Positions 16,082 to 24,738 of a stretch of DNA of 64,000 nucleotides are shown here, piece by piece. Source of the stretch: Streptomyces djakartensis (lineage in GTDB: Bacteria > Actinomycetota > Actinomycetes > Streptomycetales > Streptomycetaceae); contig NZ_BMWE01000001.1 in the NCBI RefSeq assembly GCF_014651075.1, positions 372,001-436,000 on the forward strand. Direction: 5' to 3'. Position 1 is the stretch's first letter. Every line of letters starts with the position of its first letter. Made by a program: the position numbers and the translations under genes. The notes beneath the pieces are model-generated. The model was not told where the DNA came from and made no database searches. It worked only from the letters and a program-made list of their open reading frames with translations.

Positions 16082-18586
16082 CTAGAGCTTCTCCACCGGC
16101 GCGTAGCGCAGCAGCAGCCGCTTCGGCTTGGTGTCCCCGAAGTCGATCGTCGCCTCGGCGTTGGCACCCGTGCCCTTGACCGCGACGACGGTCCCGAGCC
16201 CGAACTGGTCGTGTGTGACCCGGTCACCGACCGCCAGTGCCACGACCGGCTTCTCGGACGTCCGGCGCGTGGCGAACCCGGACGCGCCCGAGGCCGACGA
16301 ACGCGAGCGGGACGACGACAGCGAAGCCGCCACCGCCGAGACCGGCCCGGAGGACGCGGGCGCGGTCGCTCCCGTCCGCTTCCACTCCAGGTGGGCCGGC
16401 GGGATCTCCTCCAGGAACCGGGAGGGCGGGTTGTACGAGGGCTGGCCCCATGCGCTGCGCATCGTCGACCGCGTCAGGTACAGCCGTTCCCGCGCGCGTG
16501 TGATGCCGACGTACGCCAGGCGCCGTTCCTCCTCCAGCTCCTTGGTCTGGCCGAGGGCGCGCATGTGCGGGAAGACGCCGTCCTCCATGCCGGTCAGGAA
16601 GACGACGGGGAACTCCAGGCCCTTTGCGGTGTGCAGGGTCATCAGCGTGATGACGCCGTCGCCGTCCTCCTCGTCGGGGATCTGGTCGGAGTCGGCGACC
16701 AGCGCGACCTGCTCGAGGAAGTCGGCCAGGGTGCCCCCCGGGGCGGCAGCCCCTGGTGTCTCCGCGGCCTCGCCGCGCTCCTGCTCGAACTCCATGGCGA
16801 CGGCGGCGAGCTCCTGGAGGTTCTCGATCCGGGTCTCGTCCTGCGGGTCGGTGGAGGCCTGCAGCTCGGCGAGGTACCCGGTGCGTTCCAGGACGGCCTC
16901 GAGCACCGTGGCCGGTCCGGCGCCGGACTCGACGATGGTACGGAGCTCCTCCATCAGCGTGTTGAACCGCTTGACGGCGTTGGTGGAGCGCGCGGCCATG
17001 CCGTACGCCTCGTCGACGCGCTTCAGGGCCTGCGGGAAGCTGATCTTCTCGCGCTGGGCGAGGGCGTCGATCATCGCCTCGGCGCGGTCGCCGATACCCC
17101 GCTTGGGGACGTTGAGGATCCGGCGCAGCGGCACCGAGTCCTCGGGGTTGGCGAGCACGCGCAGGTAGGCCAGGACGTCCCGGACCTCCTTGCGCTCGTA
17201 GAAGCGGACACCGCCGACGACCTTGTAGGGCAGGCCGACGCGGATGAAGACCTCTTCGAAGACACGGGACTGGGCGTTGGTGCGGTAGAAGACGGCGACA
17301 TCGCCGGCCTTCGCCTCGCCCGCGTCGGTCAGGCGGTCTATCTCGTCGGCGACGAACTGCGCCTCGTCGTGCTCGGTGTCGGCGACGTACCCGGTGATCT
17401 GCGCGCCCGTGCCCGCGTTGGTCCACAGGTTCTTGGGGCGGCGGGACTCGTTGCGCTCGATGACCGCGTTGGCCGCGCTCAGGATGGTCTGCGTGGAGCG
17501 GTAGTTCTGCTCGAGCAGGATCGTCGTCGCGTCCGGGTAGTCCTCCTCGAACTGGAGGATGTTGCGGATGGTCGCGCCGCGGAAGGCGTAGATCGACTGG
17601 TCGGCGTCGCCCACCACGCACAGCTCGGCGGGCGGCACGTCGTCCGGGCCGGGCGGGACGTCGACCGGGTGCTCGGAGGTGCCGACGAGCTCGCGGACGA
17701 GGGCGTACTGCGCGTGGTTGGTGTCCTGGTACTCGTCCACCAGCACATGGCGGAAGCGGCGGCGGTAGTGCTCGGCGACGTCCGGGAAGGCGCGCAGCAG
17801 GTTGACCGTCGTCATGATCAGGTCGTCGAAGTCGAGGGCGTTCGCCTCGCGCAGGCGCGACTGGTACATCGCGTAGGCCTGGGCGAGGGTCTTCTCGAAA
17901 CCGTCGGTGGCCTGGGCGGCGAAGTCCTCCTCGTCGATCAGCTCGTTCTTCAGGTTGCTGATCTTGGCGCTGAACGACTTGGGCGGGAAGCGCTTGGGGT
18001 CGAGGTCCAGGTCGCGGCAGACCAGGGCCATCAGGCGCTTGGAGTCGGCCGCGTCGTAGATGGAGAAGGACGACGTGAAGCCGAGCTTCTTGCTCTCCCG
18101 GCGCAGGATGCGCACGCACGCGCTGTGGAAGGTCATCACCCACATCGCGTTCGCGCGCGGGCCGACGAGCTGCTCGACGCGCTCCTTCATCTCGCCCGCG
18201 GCCTTGTTGGTGAAGGTGATCGCGAGGATCTGGCCCGGGTGCACGTCCCGCTCGGCGAGCAGGTGGGCGATGCGGTGGGTGAGTACACGGGTCTTGCCGG
18301 AGCCGGCGCCGGCCACGATGAGCAGCGGGGAGCCGGAGTGGACGACGGCGGCGCGCTGGTTGTCGTTGAGCCCCTCCAGGAGGGCGGCGGTGTCCACCGC
18401 GGGGCGCGGGGCGCCGTCCCGGTAGTGGGTGTCCCGGTCCGGCGGCATGTCGAACTTCCCGCCGAACAGGTCGTCCGGGATCGGCTCCGGAGCGTGATCG
18501 TCCTCGGGCGGCGGCGGGGGCTCGTCCGCGGGACCCCGCTGGGCCTGGAGGCTCGCCAGGAAGTTGTCGTCAAAGAGGCTGCTCAT
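16082..18586 (-). CDS. pcrA: ATP-dependent DNA helicase PcrA/UvrD
   Basis: An 834-residue superfamily 1A 3'-5' helicase for nucleotide excision repair and replication-conflict resolution. Walker A is AGAGSGKT, motif II is DEYQDTNHAQ, and motif III (GDADQSIYAFRGA) and QNYRST are present. TLHTAKGLEF and GITRARERLYLTRS mark the C-terminal motifs. The C-terminal segment VGDRVTHDQFGLGTVVAV is the Tudor-like RNA-polymerase-binding domain of PcrA. The N-terminal 50 residues are acidic and proline-rich, as is common in actinobacteria. It is a single gene closed by the hairpin at 16042-16066. Confidence 0.96.
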   Translation of the reverse strand: MSSLFDDNFLASLQAQRGPADEPPPPPEDDHAPEPIPDDLFGGKFDMPPDRDTHYRDGAPRPAVDTAALLEGLNDNQRAAVVHSGSPLLIVAGAGSGKTRVLTHRIAHLLAERDVHPGQILAITFTNKAAGEMKERVEQLVGPRANAMWVMTFHSACVRILRRESKKLGFTSSFSIYDAADSKRLMALVCRDLDLDPKRFPPKSFSAKISNLKNELIDEEDFAAQATDGFEKTLAQAYAMYQSRLREANALDFDDLIMTTVNLLRAFPDVAEHYRRRFRHVLVDEYQDTNHAQYALVRELVGTSEHPVDVPPGPDDVPPAELCVVGDADQSIYAFRGATIRNILQFEEDYPDATTILLEQNYRSTQTILSAANAVIERNESRRPKNLWTNAGTGAQITGYVADTEHDEAQFVADEIDRLTDAGEAKAGDVAVFYRTNAQSRVFEEVFIRVGLPYKVVGGVRFYERKEVRDVLAYLRVLANPEDSVPLRRILNVPKRGIGDRAEAMIDALAQREKISFPQALKRVDEAYGMAARSTNAVKRFNTLMEELRTIVESGAGPATVLEAVLERTGYLAELQASTDPQDETRIENLQELAAVAMEFEQERGEAAETPGAAAPGGTLADFLEQVALVADSDQIPDEEDGDGVITLMTLHTAKGLEFPVVFLTGMEDGVFPHMRALGQTKELEEERRLAYVGITRARERLYLTRSTMRSAWGQPSYNPPSRFLEEIPPAHLEWKRTGATAPASSGPVSAVAASLSSSRSRSSASGASGFATRRTSEKPVVALAVGDRVTHDQFGLGTVVAVKGTGANAEATIDFGDTKPKRLLLRYAPVEKL

Positions 18587-18803
18587 CGCTCTCCGAGTCT
18601 AGGGCGCCCCACTGACAGCCCGCCGCCCCCCTGAGGAATCACCGGAAGATCCCCAATCGTCACCCCGCAGAACCGCGTGATCACACCCCGCGACGACCGT
18701 CACAAACATGGGCGATTCGTGACCAGTGCCCTGCGATTGATCACTCTCGGCGACTTTTCCGCTAGAGGTCACGGAAATGTATCGGGCATTTCACCCATCA
18801 ACC

Positions 18804-18833
18804 TTCACAGGGGCCACACGAGTTGGCTACCGT
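18804..18833 (+). promoter_or_regulatory. probable promoter upstream of the c-di-AMP riboswitch
   Basis: TTCACA (18804-18809) and TACCGT (18828-18833), with 18 bp between, resemble a vegetative promoter. Transcription would start near 18840, about 45 nt before the riboswitch fold. The 218 bp from pcrA's start to here are non-coding and AT-richer. Confidence 0.45.
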
Positions 18834-18884
18834 GCGGGCAGGCCGCACGACCCCCACCGGCGAACCTCGCCGGGCCGCGCGGCC

Positions 18885-19035
18885 TCCGCCGAGTCCGGCG
18901 TGCCGCAGCGGCAGCCGGAGCCGGGGACCCAACCGAGAACTTGGGGTGAATCGGCCCGACTCCCTTCCGGAGGCGGCCGTAGGGCAACCCTTCCGAACCA
19001 CCCGCCCGAACCCGACAGCTAACCCGGTAGGCGGA
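18885..19035 (+). promoter_or_regulatory. c-di-AMP riboswitch (ydaO/yuaA type)
   Basis: The leader contains the conserved ydaO blocks in order: GCCGGGGACCCAACCGAG, TTGGGGTGAATCGG, GTAGGGCAACCC, and CCGAACCCGACAGCTAACCC followed by GGTAGGCGG. TCCGCC (18885-18890) and GGCGGA (19030-19035) can form P1. Such switches turn gene expression off when c-di-AMP is high and in Streptomyces typically control cell-wall hydrolases, which fits the gene beginning 22 nt later. Confidence 0.93.
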
Positions 19036-19056
19036 ACATGGAAGGAGTCGCCTCCC

Positions 19057-20244
19057 TTGGCGTCGCACCGCAAGTCGCGTCCTACGGGTTCGCGCGTGGC
19101 AGGCATACGGACCCCCGCCCTGGCAACGGCGGCCCTCACCTCCGTGGCACTGCTGTCCCAGTCGGCCAACGCCGCCCCCGAGGCCGACGGCAAGCCCAGC
19201 CTCGAGGAAGTCGAGAAGAAGGTCGGCGACCTGTACCGCCAGGCCGAGTCGGCGACCGACAAGTACAACGCGGCCAAGGAGAAGACCGCGAAGCAGCGCA
19301 AGCGCGTCGACACCCTCCTCGACGACGTCGCACAGCGCACCCAGAAGCTCAACGAGGCGCGGGAGGAGCTGGGTTCCTTCGCCGCCGCCCAGTACCGCAC
19401 CGGCGCCTCCGCCCCGGACACCGCGACCTTCCTGCTCGCGGACACGCCGCAGGACTACTTCGACCAGACCCAGCTGATGGACCGGATGACCGGCCGTCAG
19501 AAGGTCGCCGTCGACGACTACGTCACGCAGCAGTCCGAGACGATGGAGAAGCGTCAGGAGGCCACCGAGAGCCTCGAGACGCTCACCGAGTCGCAGAGCG
19601 ACCTGAAGACGGCCAAGGCGACCGTCCAGCGGAAGCTCGCCGACGCGCGCGAGTTGCTGTCGAAGCTGACCGCCGAGGAGAAGGCGCGGCTCGCGGCGAT
19701 CGAGAAGGAGAAGCAGGAGGAGGCGGCCCGCAAGGCCGCCGAGCTGGCCCGGCAGCAGGCCGAGCAGCAGCAGGCCGAGCAGCAGCAGGCGCAGGACGCG
19801 GCCGCCCAGCAGCAGGAGAGCTCTTCCTCGTCCTCGGGCTCGTCCGCCTCGTCACCGGCCCCGGCCCCGGCCGACTCCTCGTACGCCACCAAGGCCGACA
19901 AGGCGCTCGCCTTCGCCCGGGCCCAGATCGGCAAGCCGTACGTGTGGGGCGCCGTCGGCCCGGGCTCCTACGACTGCTCCGGCCTCACTCAGGCCGCCTG
20001 GAAGGCCGCGGGCGTCACCCTGCCGCGCACGACCTACGACCAGGTCAACGCCGGCACCACGGTCCCGCTCTCCCAGGCTCAGCCCGGTGACCTGGTCTTC
20101 TTCTACGACGATGTCACCCACGTGGGCATCTACATCGGCAACGGCATGATGATCCACGCGCCGAAGCCCGGCACCTACGTGCGCGAGGAGTCGATCTACT
20201 ACGACGGCGAGTCGTCGATCCACAGCGTGGTGCGGCCGGCCTGA
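19057..20244 (+). CDS. secreted NlpC/P60 peptidoglycan hydrolase under a c-di-AMP riboswitch
   Basis: A 395-residue exported D,L-endopeptidase. It has a signal sequence (GIRTPALATAALTSVALL, cleavage after SANAA), a long coiled-coil domain (about 45-255) ending in a Gln/Ala-rich stretch, and a Ser linker. The C-terminal NlpC/P60 domain carries the catalytic Cys in YDCSGLTQ and His in HVGIYIGNG, with a second conserved His in MMIHAPKPG. The start is TTG at 19057, preceded by GAAGGAG at 10-nt spacing; the encoded MASHRKSRP matches the paralogue's MAAHRKPRR at 22129. It is regulated by the upstream riboswitch and probably acts in hyphal growth or germination. Confidence 0.93.
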   Translation: MASHRKSRPTGSRVAGIRTPALATAALTSVALLSQSANAAPEADGKPSLEEVEKKVGDLYRQAESATDKYNAAKEKTAKQRKRVDTLLDDVAQRTQKLNEAREELGSFAAAQYRTGASAPDTATFLLADTPQDYFDQTQLMDRMTGRQKVAVDDYVTQQSETMEKRQEATESLETLTESQSDLKTAKATVQRKLADARELLSKLTAEEKARLAAIEKEKQEEAARKAAELARQQAEQQQAEQQQAQDAAAQQQESSSSSSGSSASSPAPAPADSSYATKADKALAFARAQIGKPYVWGAVGPGSYDCSGLTQAAWKAAGVTLPRTTYDQVNAGTTVPLSQAQPGDLVFFYDDVTHVGIYIGNGMMIHAPKPGTYVREESIYYDGESSIHSVVRPA

Positions 20245-20269
20245 GAGGTCCCGTCCCCGGGTGAGGCGC

Positions 20270-20299
20270 ACGCGCGCGTAGCGGCGCTCGCGCGTTTTT
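20270..20299 (+). terminator. factor-independent terminator after the NlpC/P60 gene
   Basis: ACGCGCG (20270-20276) pairs with CGCGCGT (20289-20295), followed by a T-run to 20299. It lies 26 bp after the stop at 20244. Confidence 0.55.
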
Positions 20300-20304
20300 C
20301 CGGT

Positions 20305-20342
20305 GCACCGCGCGCGTGCCCCGCCCGGAACGCGCGCGGTGC
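20305..20342. repeat. 13-bp inverted repeat just upstream of the transporter gene
   Basis: GCACCGCGCGCGT (20305-20317) and ACGCGCGCGGTGC (20330-20342) are perfect complements separated by 12 nt, ending 18 bp before the ATG at 20360. It may be a second terminator or an operator for the transporter gene. Confidence 0.6.
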
Positions 20343-20359
20343 CTCCTAGCATCGGCACC

Positions 20360-21373
20360 ATGCCCGCCCCCTCGTCCGCCGCCGCCTGGTGGGAACAGCG
20401 TGCGCCGGCGGCCGGTGCCGCCGTGCTGGCGACCGCCACACTGCCGGTCGGTCTGGATCTCGCGGGGTACGAGGTCCTCTCCCGTGTCTTCCTGGGCCTG
20501 GCCTGCGCGGCCTGGCTGATGCTCGCCGCGGACTTCACCCTGCGGCTGCTGCGGGCCGGGGCGCGGTGGCGGATCCATGTGCGGATGCCGTCGGTCCTCG
20601 ACAGCATGGCGACGGCCGCTCTCACCACCGTCGCCGCGACGGCCGTCGTGGGCACCGGCTTCTCGTCGGCCGGCTCGCCGCCCCTGGCCGCGGCGCTGCT
20701 GGTCATGGCGGTACTGCTCTGGCCGGTACCGCTGGCCCTGCCCCCGCAGGGCCAAGAGCGGCGCGGGCCCGGGGCGGTGTTCGCGCGCTGTGTCGCCACG
20801 CAGGGGCTCGCCGTGCTCGGCGCCGCTCTCGCCGCGGCCGAGTCGGCGGCCTGGCTGGCGCACGCGGCTCTGGTGCTGTTCTGGCTGGGGCTCGTGCTGT
20901 ACGCCCTGGCCCTGGCCCGTTTCGATGTGCGGCAGGTGGCCGAGGGGCTCGGCGACCACTGGCTCGCGGGCGGGGCGCTCGCCCTCTCGGCGCTGGCCGG
21001 TGCGCAGCTGCTCATCGCCGACAGCGCGCGTCTGTACCTGTGGAACGACGACGACCGCGGCGTCCTGCGCACCGCGACCGTCACGCTGCTCGTTCTCGCG
21101 CTGGCCTGCTACACCGTCCTGCTCGCCGCCGAGTTCACGTGGCCCCGGCCCCGCAACGACATCCGCCGCTGGGCCACCGTCTTCACCTGGGCCGCCTCGG
21201 GGGTGGCGGCACTGGCCGTGGCGGCCGCTCTGGACGCCGGGTGGCTCGACGGCCTCGGCGAGGCGTTGCTGTGGGTCGCGGTGGCGGCGTGGCTGTGTGC
21301 CGCCGCCCGGACGGTGGCCGCCGGCCGGGCGGGCGCCCGGTCCGGGCCGGTCAGGTCCAGAGCACGGCGATGA
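20360..21373 (+). CDS. TDT/SLAC1-like membrane transporter
   Basis: A 337-residue integral membrane protein with about ten hydrophobic helices (for example LACAAWLMLAADFTLRLL and ATVTLLVLALACYTVLLA). The N-terminal AAVLATATLPVGLDLAGYEVLS resembles the tellurite-resistance/dicarboxylate transporter (TDT, SLAC1-like) family. The substrate cannot be assigned; the family moves C4-dicarboxylates or anions. The ATG at 20360 has only a weak ribosome binding site. It ends overlapping the convergent gene by 23 bp. Confidence 0.7.
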   Translation: MPAPSSAAAWWEQRAPAAGAAVLATATLPVGLDLAGYEVLSRVFLGLACAAWLMLAADFTLRLLRAGARWRIHVRMPSVLDSMATAALTTVAATAVVGTGFSSAGSPPLAAALLVMAVLLWPVPLALPPQGQERRGPGAVFARCVATQGLAVLGAALAAAESAAWLAHAALVLFWLGLVLYALALARFDVRQVAEGLGDHWLAGGALALSALAGAQLLIADSARLYLWNDDDRGVLRTATVTLLVLALACYTVLLAAEFTWPRPRNDIRRWATVFTWAASGVAALAVAAALDAGWLDGLGEALLWVAVAAWLCAAARTVAAGRAGARSGPVRSRARR

Positions 21374-21704
21374 AGACGTTGGCCGTGGTCAGCGCCCCGA
21401 CCAGGCCGAAGAGGCCCTTGTCCACCTTCTCCTCGTCCCGTTTCACGTAGACCAGGCCGAGGATCACGATCAGCAGGGCCAGCTTCACGCCGATCTTCAT
21501 GTTGTTCACGGACTGGTCGTCGGCCTGGTTGAGGCCGACCAGGATCACACCGGTGACCAGCATCGTCAGCGCGCCGTGCAGCATCGCGGGGGTGTACCGG
21601 GCGGTGCCCTCGCCCATCGCCTTCATCTGGGTGAGGAAACCGCCGAGGAGCGACGCGATGCCGATGATGTGGAGGCCGACGAAGAGGTGGATGAGTACGT
21701 CCAT
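21351..21704 (-). CDS. small membrane protein, 117 residues
   Basis: A conserved-type hypothetical protein with four predicted helices (LIHLFVGLHIIGIASLLGGF, AMLHGALTMLVTGVILVGL, IGVKLALLIVILGLVYV and LVGALTTANVFIAVLW). It is convergent with the transporter gene and their 3' ends overlap by 23 bp. The ATG at 21704 is read from the minus strand. Function is not recognised. Confidence 0.8.
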   Translation of the reverse strand: MDVLIHLFVGLHIIGIASLLGGFLTQMKAMGEGTARYTPAMLHGALTMLVTGVILVGLNQADDQSVNNMKIGVKLALLIVILGLVYVKRDEEKVDKGLFGLVGALTTANVFIAVLWT

Positions 21705-22128
21705 GAGGCCGGAGCCTAATCAGGGGTTCAGGAGCCGCCCGACACCGGCCCACCTCATGCATATATGCGCCCTATAGCATCCGGCTGCCCTCGTCCGTGC
21801 CTGATTCGGCGCATCGGTCATCACGCTGAGTCAAGACGACGACGCCGGGGCGAGGTCGCGGCCACATACGGTCACGGCCGGTCCTCTCGGGACAGTTCCG
21901 CGCACCCGCCGCCGCCCCGCCGCGGCGAGGTTTAGCGTCCTCCTCCAGGTGACCGGCTCCCCACCGCCGCCCGGGCCAGGGGCGGCAGTCGGGCACCACC
22001 GCCGAAAAGGTCCGGCGGCGGCCCCGTTCCCCTGTGCGGGCCGCCGCCGGACGCGCAGGCCGCCTGTCCGCTCCCCGGGCGGCCCCGCGCACCCACCCCG
22101 GCGGTCGAGGAAAGGACGTGGCTCCTAG
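21705..22128. other. 424-bp intergenic region with an AT-rich palindrome and a large hairpin
   Basis: Divergent promoter region with no convincing gene. It holds a perfect 10-bp palindrome GCATATATGC at 21759-21768, close to the start of the leftward gene, and the 15-bp hairpin at 22010-22052. No riboswitch like the one at 18885 is visible, although the downstream gene is a paralogue. Confidence 0.6.
22010..22052 (+). promoter_or_regulatory. 15-bp perfect hairpin in the leader of the second NlpC/P60 gene
   Basis: Arms GTCCGGCGGCGGCCC (22010-22024) and GGGCCGCCGCCGGAC (22038-22052) with a 13-nt loop. It lies 76 bp before the GTG start. No gene ends nearby on the plus strand, so it may act as an attenuator or 5'-leader stabiliser rather than a terminator. 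Confidence 0.5.
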
Positions 22129-23193
22129 GTGGCAGCGCACCGCAAGCCCCGCCGGCGTTCCGCGAGCGGCAACACGGCCCGTACGGCCGCCACGATCGCC
22201 CTCGCCGGCGCGGCGACAGCGACGGGCTTCGACGGCACCGGACACGCGGACCCACAGCTCACCCCCGGCCAGGTCAAGGCCAAGGTGGACGAGCTGTACC
22301 AAGAGGCGGAAGCCGCCACCGAGAAGTACAACGGCGCGAAGGAGAAGGCCGAGGCAGCCCGGGAACGCCTGAAGGACCTGCAGGACCGGGCGGCCCGTAA
22401 GGAGGAACGGCTCAACACGGCCCGCGACGCCCTGGGTTCCGTCGCCGCCGCACAGTACCGCGGCGGCGGCATCGACCCCGCGCTGCAGCTCGCCCTGTCC
22501 GACGACCCCGACCGCTACCTGCAGAACGCCGAGTTCCTCGAGCGGACCGGCAATCGGCAGCAGGCCGCCGTCGCGGGCGTACGCAAGCAGCTCCGGGAGA
22601 TCGAGCGGCTGCGCGGCGCCGCGCACATCGAGCTGACCTCCCTGACATCGCGGCAGACGGAGCTGCGGCGGCACAAGAAGACGATCACCGGCAAGCTGGG
22701 CTCCGCACGCCGGCTGCTCTCCCGGCTCACCGTGCAGGAACGTGCCGCCTTCGGCGAAGCTCCGGGCACGGACCGCGCCTCACGCTCGGCGGCTGCGCGT
22801 GACGGCTTGGCCGGCCCCGGGTCCGTCGGCTCGCAGGCGCCCAACTCCCGGGCGGCCGCCGTGGTGGCCTACGCCTACCAGAAGCTCGGCAGCCCCTATG
22901 TATGGGGTGCGACCGGTCCGGACGCCTTCGACTGCTCCGGCCTCGTCCAGGCCGCCTACCGCTCCGCGGGCGTCTCGGTGCCCCGCACGACCTACTCCCA
23001 GATCGACGCCGGCCGCCGTGTATCCCGCTCCGAACTCCTCCCCGGCGACCTGGTGTTCTTCTACGCCGGCATCAGCCACGTCGGCATCTACGTGGGCAAC
23101 GGCCGGATGATCCACGCCCCGAACCCCTCCGCCCCCGTACGGGTCGCTCCGCTCGACGAGATGCCGTTCGTGGGCGCGACGCGGGTGGTGTGA
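22129..23193 (+). CDS. secreted NlpC/P60 peptidoglycan hydrolase (paralogue)
   Basis: A 354-residue paralogue of the gene at 19057, with an N-terminal export signal (RTAATIALAGAATATGF), a coiled-coil region (about 45-205), and a C-terminal NlpC/P60 domain with catalytic Cys in FDCSGLVQAAY, His in HVGIYVGNG and MIHAPNP. The GTG at 22129 matches the paralogue start and has an AGGAAAGGA upstream at slightly long spacing. Unlike the paralogue it has no ydaO switch in its leader, so its control should differ. Confidence 0.92.
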   Translation: MAAHRKPRRRSASGNTARTAATIALAGAATATGFDGTGHADPQLTPGQVKAKVDELYQEAEAATEKYNGAKEKAEAARERLKDLQDRAARKEERLNTARDALGSVAAAQYRGGGIDPALQLALSDDPDRYLQNAEFLERTGNRQQAAVAGVRKQLREIERLRGAAHIELTSLTSRQTELRRHKKTITGKLGSARRLLSRLTVQERAAFGEAPGTDRASRSAAARDGLAGPGSVGSQAPNSRAAAVVAYAYQKLGSPYVWGATGPDAFDCSGLVQAAYRSAGVSVPRTTYSQIDAGRRVSRSELLPGDLVFFYAGISHVGIYVGNGRMIHAPNPSAPVRVAPLDEMPFVGATRVV

Positions 23194-23224
23194 GAACTGT
23201 CCGGCGGCAGCCGGTGGGGCACTG

Positions 23225-23393
23225 TCAGTCGACGGCGGCCATGAAGTCCAGCATCCTCCGGTTGACCTCCTCCGCATGGTCGGTCTGCGGCCCGTGGCCG
23301 GTGCCGGAAATCTCAGAACCCTGATGCCGTCGAAGACGCCCCGCCTGAACTCCTCCGGCAGGCACAGGAAGCGGCACTGCTCGAGCCCGCATG
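23225..23393 (-). pseudogene. C-terminal fragment of an alpha/beta hydrolase, frameshifted
   Basis: On the minus strand one frame reads EQCRFLCLPEEFRRGVFDGI and the next frame continues SEISGTGHGPQTDHAEEVN and then RRMLDFMAAVD before a stop at 23225. This is the usual C-terminus of haloperoxidase-type alpha/beta hydrolases, including the catalytic His region (GHG...HAEEVN). The N-terminal three quarters is missing, and the frame shifts within the remnant. It is a relic left beside the GNAT gene and not expressed as a useful enzyme. Confidence 0.7.
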
Positions 23394-23405
23394 AAGAGGT
23401 CTGAC

Positions 23406-23963
23406 ATGAGTGACCGGAGGCCGGCAGCCGTTGAGCTGCGGACCGCCCGACTGCTGCTGAGCCGCCCAACGGCAGCCGATGTCGACGCGATCTTCGCCGT
23501 CCACAGCGACCCTGGGACGTGTACCCACAACCCGTCCGACGCGCTCGCCCGGTCAGAGGAAGCGGAGGCGCTCTACCGGCGTTGGGACGACCAGTGGCAA
23601 CGGTACGGCTACGGATACTGGGTTGTCCGGCACCACGGTTCCGCTCAGCAGCTCGGATTCTGCGGAGTCAAGCCCATGGAACTGCACGAGGCCCCCGTCC
23701 TGAACCTCTTCTACCGATTCGCCACCTCGGCCTGGGGCCAAGGCTTCGCCGGTGAAGCCGCAGCCGCGGTCGTCACCTGGGCGTCCCATCACCAACCCGG
23801 CCTTCCGCTGATCGCCCGCGTGCGACCGGCCAACGTCGCCTCTCAGCGCGTGGCGATACGCGCCGGGCTCAGCCGAGCACAGCATCTCGACACCGAGGGC
23901 TACGACGGCTTCGACTGGATCTACATGGCCCGGCACGAACACGCGAACCAACGGGACGGCTAG
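23406..23963 (+). CDS. GNAT family N-acetyltransferase
   Basis: A 185-residue acetyltransferase of the RimJ/RimL-like type. The N-terminus reads LRTARLLLSRPTAADVDAIF, and the acetyl-CoA-binding region is WGQGFAGEAAAAVVTWASHH followed by VRPANVASQRVAIRAGLS. The ATG at 23406 has AAGAGG 6 nt upstream; an ATG 15 bp earlier is less well placed. The substrate is unknown. It directly follows a hydrolase remnant on the other strand. Confidence 0.9.
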   Translation: MSDRRPAAVELRTARLLLSRPTAADVDAIFAVHSDPGTCTHNPSDALARSEEAEALYRRWDDQWQRYGYGYWVVRHHGSAQQLGFCGVKPMELHEAPVLNLFYRFATSAWGQGFAGEAAAAVVTWASHHQPGLPLIARVRPANVASQRVAIRAGLSRAQHLDTEGYDGFDWIYMARHEHANQRDG

Positions 23964-23994
23964 GACCAATCAGACCCGCCGACGGCCAGCGGGG

Positions 23995-24738
23995 TCACAC
24001 CAGGCGGCGAGCCGTCGCCCAGCGCGTCAGCTCGTGCCGGTTGGAGAGCTGGAGCTTGCGCAGAACGGCGGAGACGTGCGACTCGACCGTCTTGACGGAG
24101 ATGAACAGCTGCTTGGCGATCTCCTTGTACGCATAGCCCCGGGCGATGAGCCGCAGTACCTCGCGCTCGCGCTGGGTCAGGCGGTCCAGGTCCTCGTCGA
24201 CCGGCGGCGCGTCCGTGGAGGCGAAGGCGTCGAGGACGAACCCGGCCAGTCGCGGGGAGAAGACCGCGTCGCCCTCCTGGACCCGGAAGACGGAGTCGAC
24301 GAGGTCCGTGCCGGTGATCGTCTTGGTGACGTATCCACGGGCTCCGCCGCGGATCACGCCGATCACGTCCTCCGCCGCGTCCGACACGGACAGGGCGAGG
24401 AAACGGACCGGCCGCTCGGTGTCGGCCATCAACGCGGCGCAGCGGCGCAGTACTTCGACTCCGCCGCCGCCGGGCAGATGCACGTCGAGGAGGACCACCT
24501 CGGGCCGGGTGGCGGTGATGACCGTGACCGCCTGGTCGACGTCGGCGGCCTCGCCGACGACCTCCACACCGGTCTGCTCGGTCTGCCCGATCTCGGCCTG
24601 GACGCCCGTGCGGAACATGCGGTGATCGTCCACGAGGACCACACGCACACGACGCCCTCCGGTGCCGCCGCCCGACTCCGCGGGTCCGGTCGCCTCCGCC
24701 GGTCCCGCCGTACCGTTCGCCTCGGTCGGCTCGCTCAT
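23995..24738 (-). CDS. LuxR/NarL-type response regulator
   Basis: A 247-residue regulator with an N-terminal 28-residue Gly/Glu-rich extension and a receiver domain (acidic pocket DD at 37-38, phosphoacceptor D85 in VVLLDVHLPG). A C-terminal LuxR helix-turn-helix (LTQREREVLRLIARGYAYK, then KTVESHVSAVLRKL) binds DNA. It is the second gene of a two-component operon; its ATG overlaps the kinase TGA (ATGA), so the pair is translationally coupled. The kinase and the neighbouring PspC protein suggest an envelope-stress input. Confidence 0.95.
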   Translation of the reverse strand: MSEPTEANGTAGPAEATGPAESGGGTGGRRVRVVLVDDHRMFRTGVQAEIGQTEQTGVEVVGEAADVDQAVTVITATRPEVVLLDVHLPGGGGVEVLRRCAALMADTERPVRFLALSVSDAAEDVIGVIRGGARGYVTKTITGTDLVDSVFRVQEGDAVFSPRLAGFVLDAFASTDAPPVDEDLDRLTQREREVLRLIARGYAYKEIAKQLFISVKTVESHVSAVLRKLQLSNRHELTRWATARRLV

